Of a stretch of DNA of 64,000 nt, positions 62,596 to 64,000 are shown in pieces. A model generated the notes under the pieces. It searched no databases and was not told where the DNA came from. It saw nothing but the letters and a program-made list of their open reading frames with translations. The stretch lies in assembly GCF_003363775.1 (NCBI RefSeq), contig NZ_CP031376.1, positions 682,001 through 746,000 on the forward strand, written 5' to 3'. The stretch's first letter is position 1. Each line of letters begins with the position of its first letter. The translations under genes and the position numbers were made by a program. This stretch comes from Spiroplasma alleghenense (GTDB taxonomy: Bacteria > Bacillota_I > Bacilli_A > Mycoplasmatales > Mycoplasmataceae).

Positions 62596-64000
62596 TTAAT
62601 TGTAATTTAATACGATCCCCTTATATCTTGTCATGCTTAATAGCGCCTCACGAACACCTTGAACTCCCATTCCTGAATCTTTAATTCCTGAAAAAGGAAA
62701 ACTATCTGGTCCTCTTTGTGATTTACCATTAATATTAACAGTACCACATTTTAATCTTTTAGCAATTTTAATTGCAGAATTAATATCTTTTGTAAAAATT
62801 GAAGCCTGTAATCCAAAATCACTTTCATTAGCTACCTTAATAATTTCTTCATTGTTTTTTAAACGAATTATTGGTAAAACTGGTCCAAACGGTTCTTCTC
62901 AAGCCAGCCTCATTGAAGTTGAAACATTATCAACCAGAGTTGGTTCCAAACGATTTTTAACCAAATTTCCCCCGTGCAAAATTAAAGCCTTTTTATCAAC
63001 TGCATCATCGATTAATCCCTTAACAAATAAGGCTGCTTTTTCATCGATCATTGGAGTAATATTAGGATTATCTTTTGGTTCCCCCACACTCAAATTTTCA
63101 ACTTTTTTTAGTAAAAAAGGGATTAGCTGATCGGCCACTTTGTCTGTTGTTAAAACTCGTTTAATGGCTGTACATCTTTGACCAGAGTAACCAAACGCAC
63201 CAGTAATAATTTCGTTGGCATAAAATTCAATATTTTCATCATCTAAAATAATGGCAGGATCTTTTCCACCAAGTTCTAGTACCATGTCTTTTGTGCTAGC
63301 AATTTCTTTTAAGTGATTTCCAACCCCAACACTTCCTGTAAATGAGATAAAATCAATTTCTTTATTGGTTGAAATTAAGTCTCCAATTTCTCTTCCTCGA
63401 CCGGTTACAACATTAAAAATTCCATTTGGTAATTTAGCTTCAATACTTAGTTCTCCAAGAAAAGCCCCTACTAAACTACCAGCAGTCGCAGGTTTGAAGA
63501 CAACACTGTTTCCAGAAACCAAAGCTGGAAATATTTTAGCAAGTGCGAGATTCACAGGATAATTAAACGGTGAAATAGCCAAGACCACTCCCTTAGCAAC
63601 TCTACTAAAGATACCAATTTTATTTTCAGCTCCAAGTTCTTCTCCAGTTAACGCTAAAGGGTTTAGTCTTTTTGACTCTTCGAAAGTATAGTCGATTAGT
63701 TCCAATGTTCTTATAACCTCAGTTTTACTTTCATTAAATCCCTTCGCAATTTCTAGCATCATAATTTCTGCAATTTTATCGCTATTTTTTTCAATTAAAT
63801 TACGGAATTTTCTTAAAATTTCTATACGATCTAATAATTTGGTGTTTTCTCACTTCTCTTGAGAGTTACGAGCCGCTTTAAAGGCTTCTTCAATATTTTG
63901 CGCATCAAGAGCTGTCACCCTTCCTGCTACTTGTAAGCTTGTTGGATTAATTATTTCCAACCATTGTTTATTATCGATTTTCTTTCCATTAATAACTGAT
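62596..64000 (-). CDS. gapN: NADP-dependent non-phosphorylating glyceraldehyde-3-phosphate dehydrogenase (N-terminus cut by window edge)
   Basis: Oxidises glyceraldehyde-3-phosphate to 3-phosphoglycerate with NADP, bypassing ATP formation and producing NADPH. ALDH fold: ISPFNYPVNLALAKI, FISFTGSVGVG, VLELGGKDPAI and the catalytic Cys in GYSGQRCTAIKR (codon 63172-63174), the GapN pattern. The C-terminus ends SMTRYKGIVLNYN, TAA at 62596-62598. About 468 codons are visible; a few N-terminal residues lie past the window. NADPH is needed by Dxr and DHFR. Confidence 0.93.

Overview
The window is a low-GC, gene-dense stretch of a Mollicutes chromosome. TGA is read as tryptophan (genetic code 4) in almost every protein gene; under the standard code nearly every gene breaks into pieces at conserved Trp positions. 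Gene content (ftsZ/ftsA/sepF/mraZ, PolC, T-box ileS, gapN, very large FtsX-type permeases, lipoproteins) fits the Spiroplasma/Mesoplasma/Entomoplasma lineage. That placement is inference; no search was run. All genes are on the minus strand except a lipoprotein at 11.8 kb and rnhC at 19.0 kb.

Layout, left to right (transcription mostly right to left). 0-11.7 kb: pepP-uppS-cdsA-dxr-rseP-polC, then rimP-nusA behind its own promoter, which is the classic Firmicutes order without proS. rpmG sits just upstream. 11.8-13.2 kb: a plus-strand thioredoxin-like lipoprotein facing a five-tRNA operon (Thr-Tyr-Gln-Lys-Leu). 13.4-18.9 kb: a CvpA-like membrane protein, acpS, thyA, folA, plsC, deoA. 19-26 kb: rnhC on the plus strand, then T-box-ileS-lspA-rluD-rhomboid-like gene-dCMP deaminase. 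26-35.4 kb: a division cluster mraZ-rsmH-ftsA-ftsZ-sepF, followed by an alpha/beta hydrolase, an ABC-2 transporter (one ATPase, two permeases) and a DivIVA-like coiled-coil protein. 35.7-40 kb: pheS-pheT-yceD-rpmF. 40-52 kb: three giant FtsX-type permease paralogues (1272, 1276 and 1196 aa) and a small unknown protein, with no ATPase beside them. 52.1-54.8 kb: anaerobic ribonucleotide reductase nrdD-nrdG. 54.9-60.06 kb: a 16S-23S-5S rRNA operon. 60.1-64 kb: an unknown membrane protein, a second alpha/beta hydrolase and a gapN truncated by the window edge.

Several parts are linked. uppS, cdsA, plsC and acpS serve lipid and isoprenoid metabolism. dxr implies a MEP isoprenoid route. thyA, folA, dCMP deaminase, deoA and nrdDG form a deoxynucleotide set. 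MraZ probably controls the division cluster through two boxes at its own promoter. Points most worth a second look: the ABC ATPase with a degenerate signature motif and long C-terminal tail joined to the division cluster; the giant permeases with a conserved extracytoplasmic Cys pair in two of three; terminator hairpins folded over stop codons in seven genes; a structured element and extra MraZ-like box upstream of mraZ; and a class III ribonucleotide reductase without an ATP cone.
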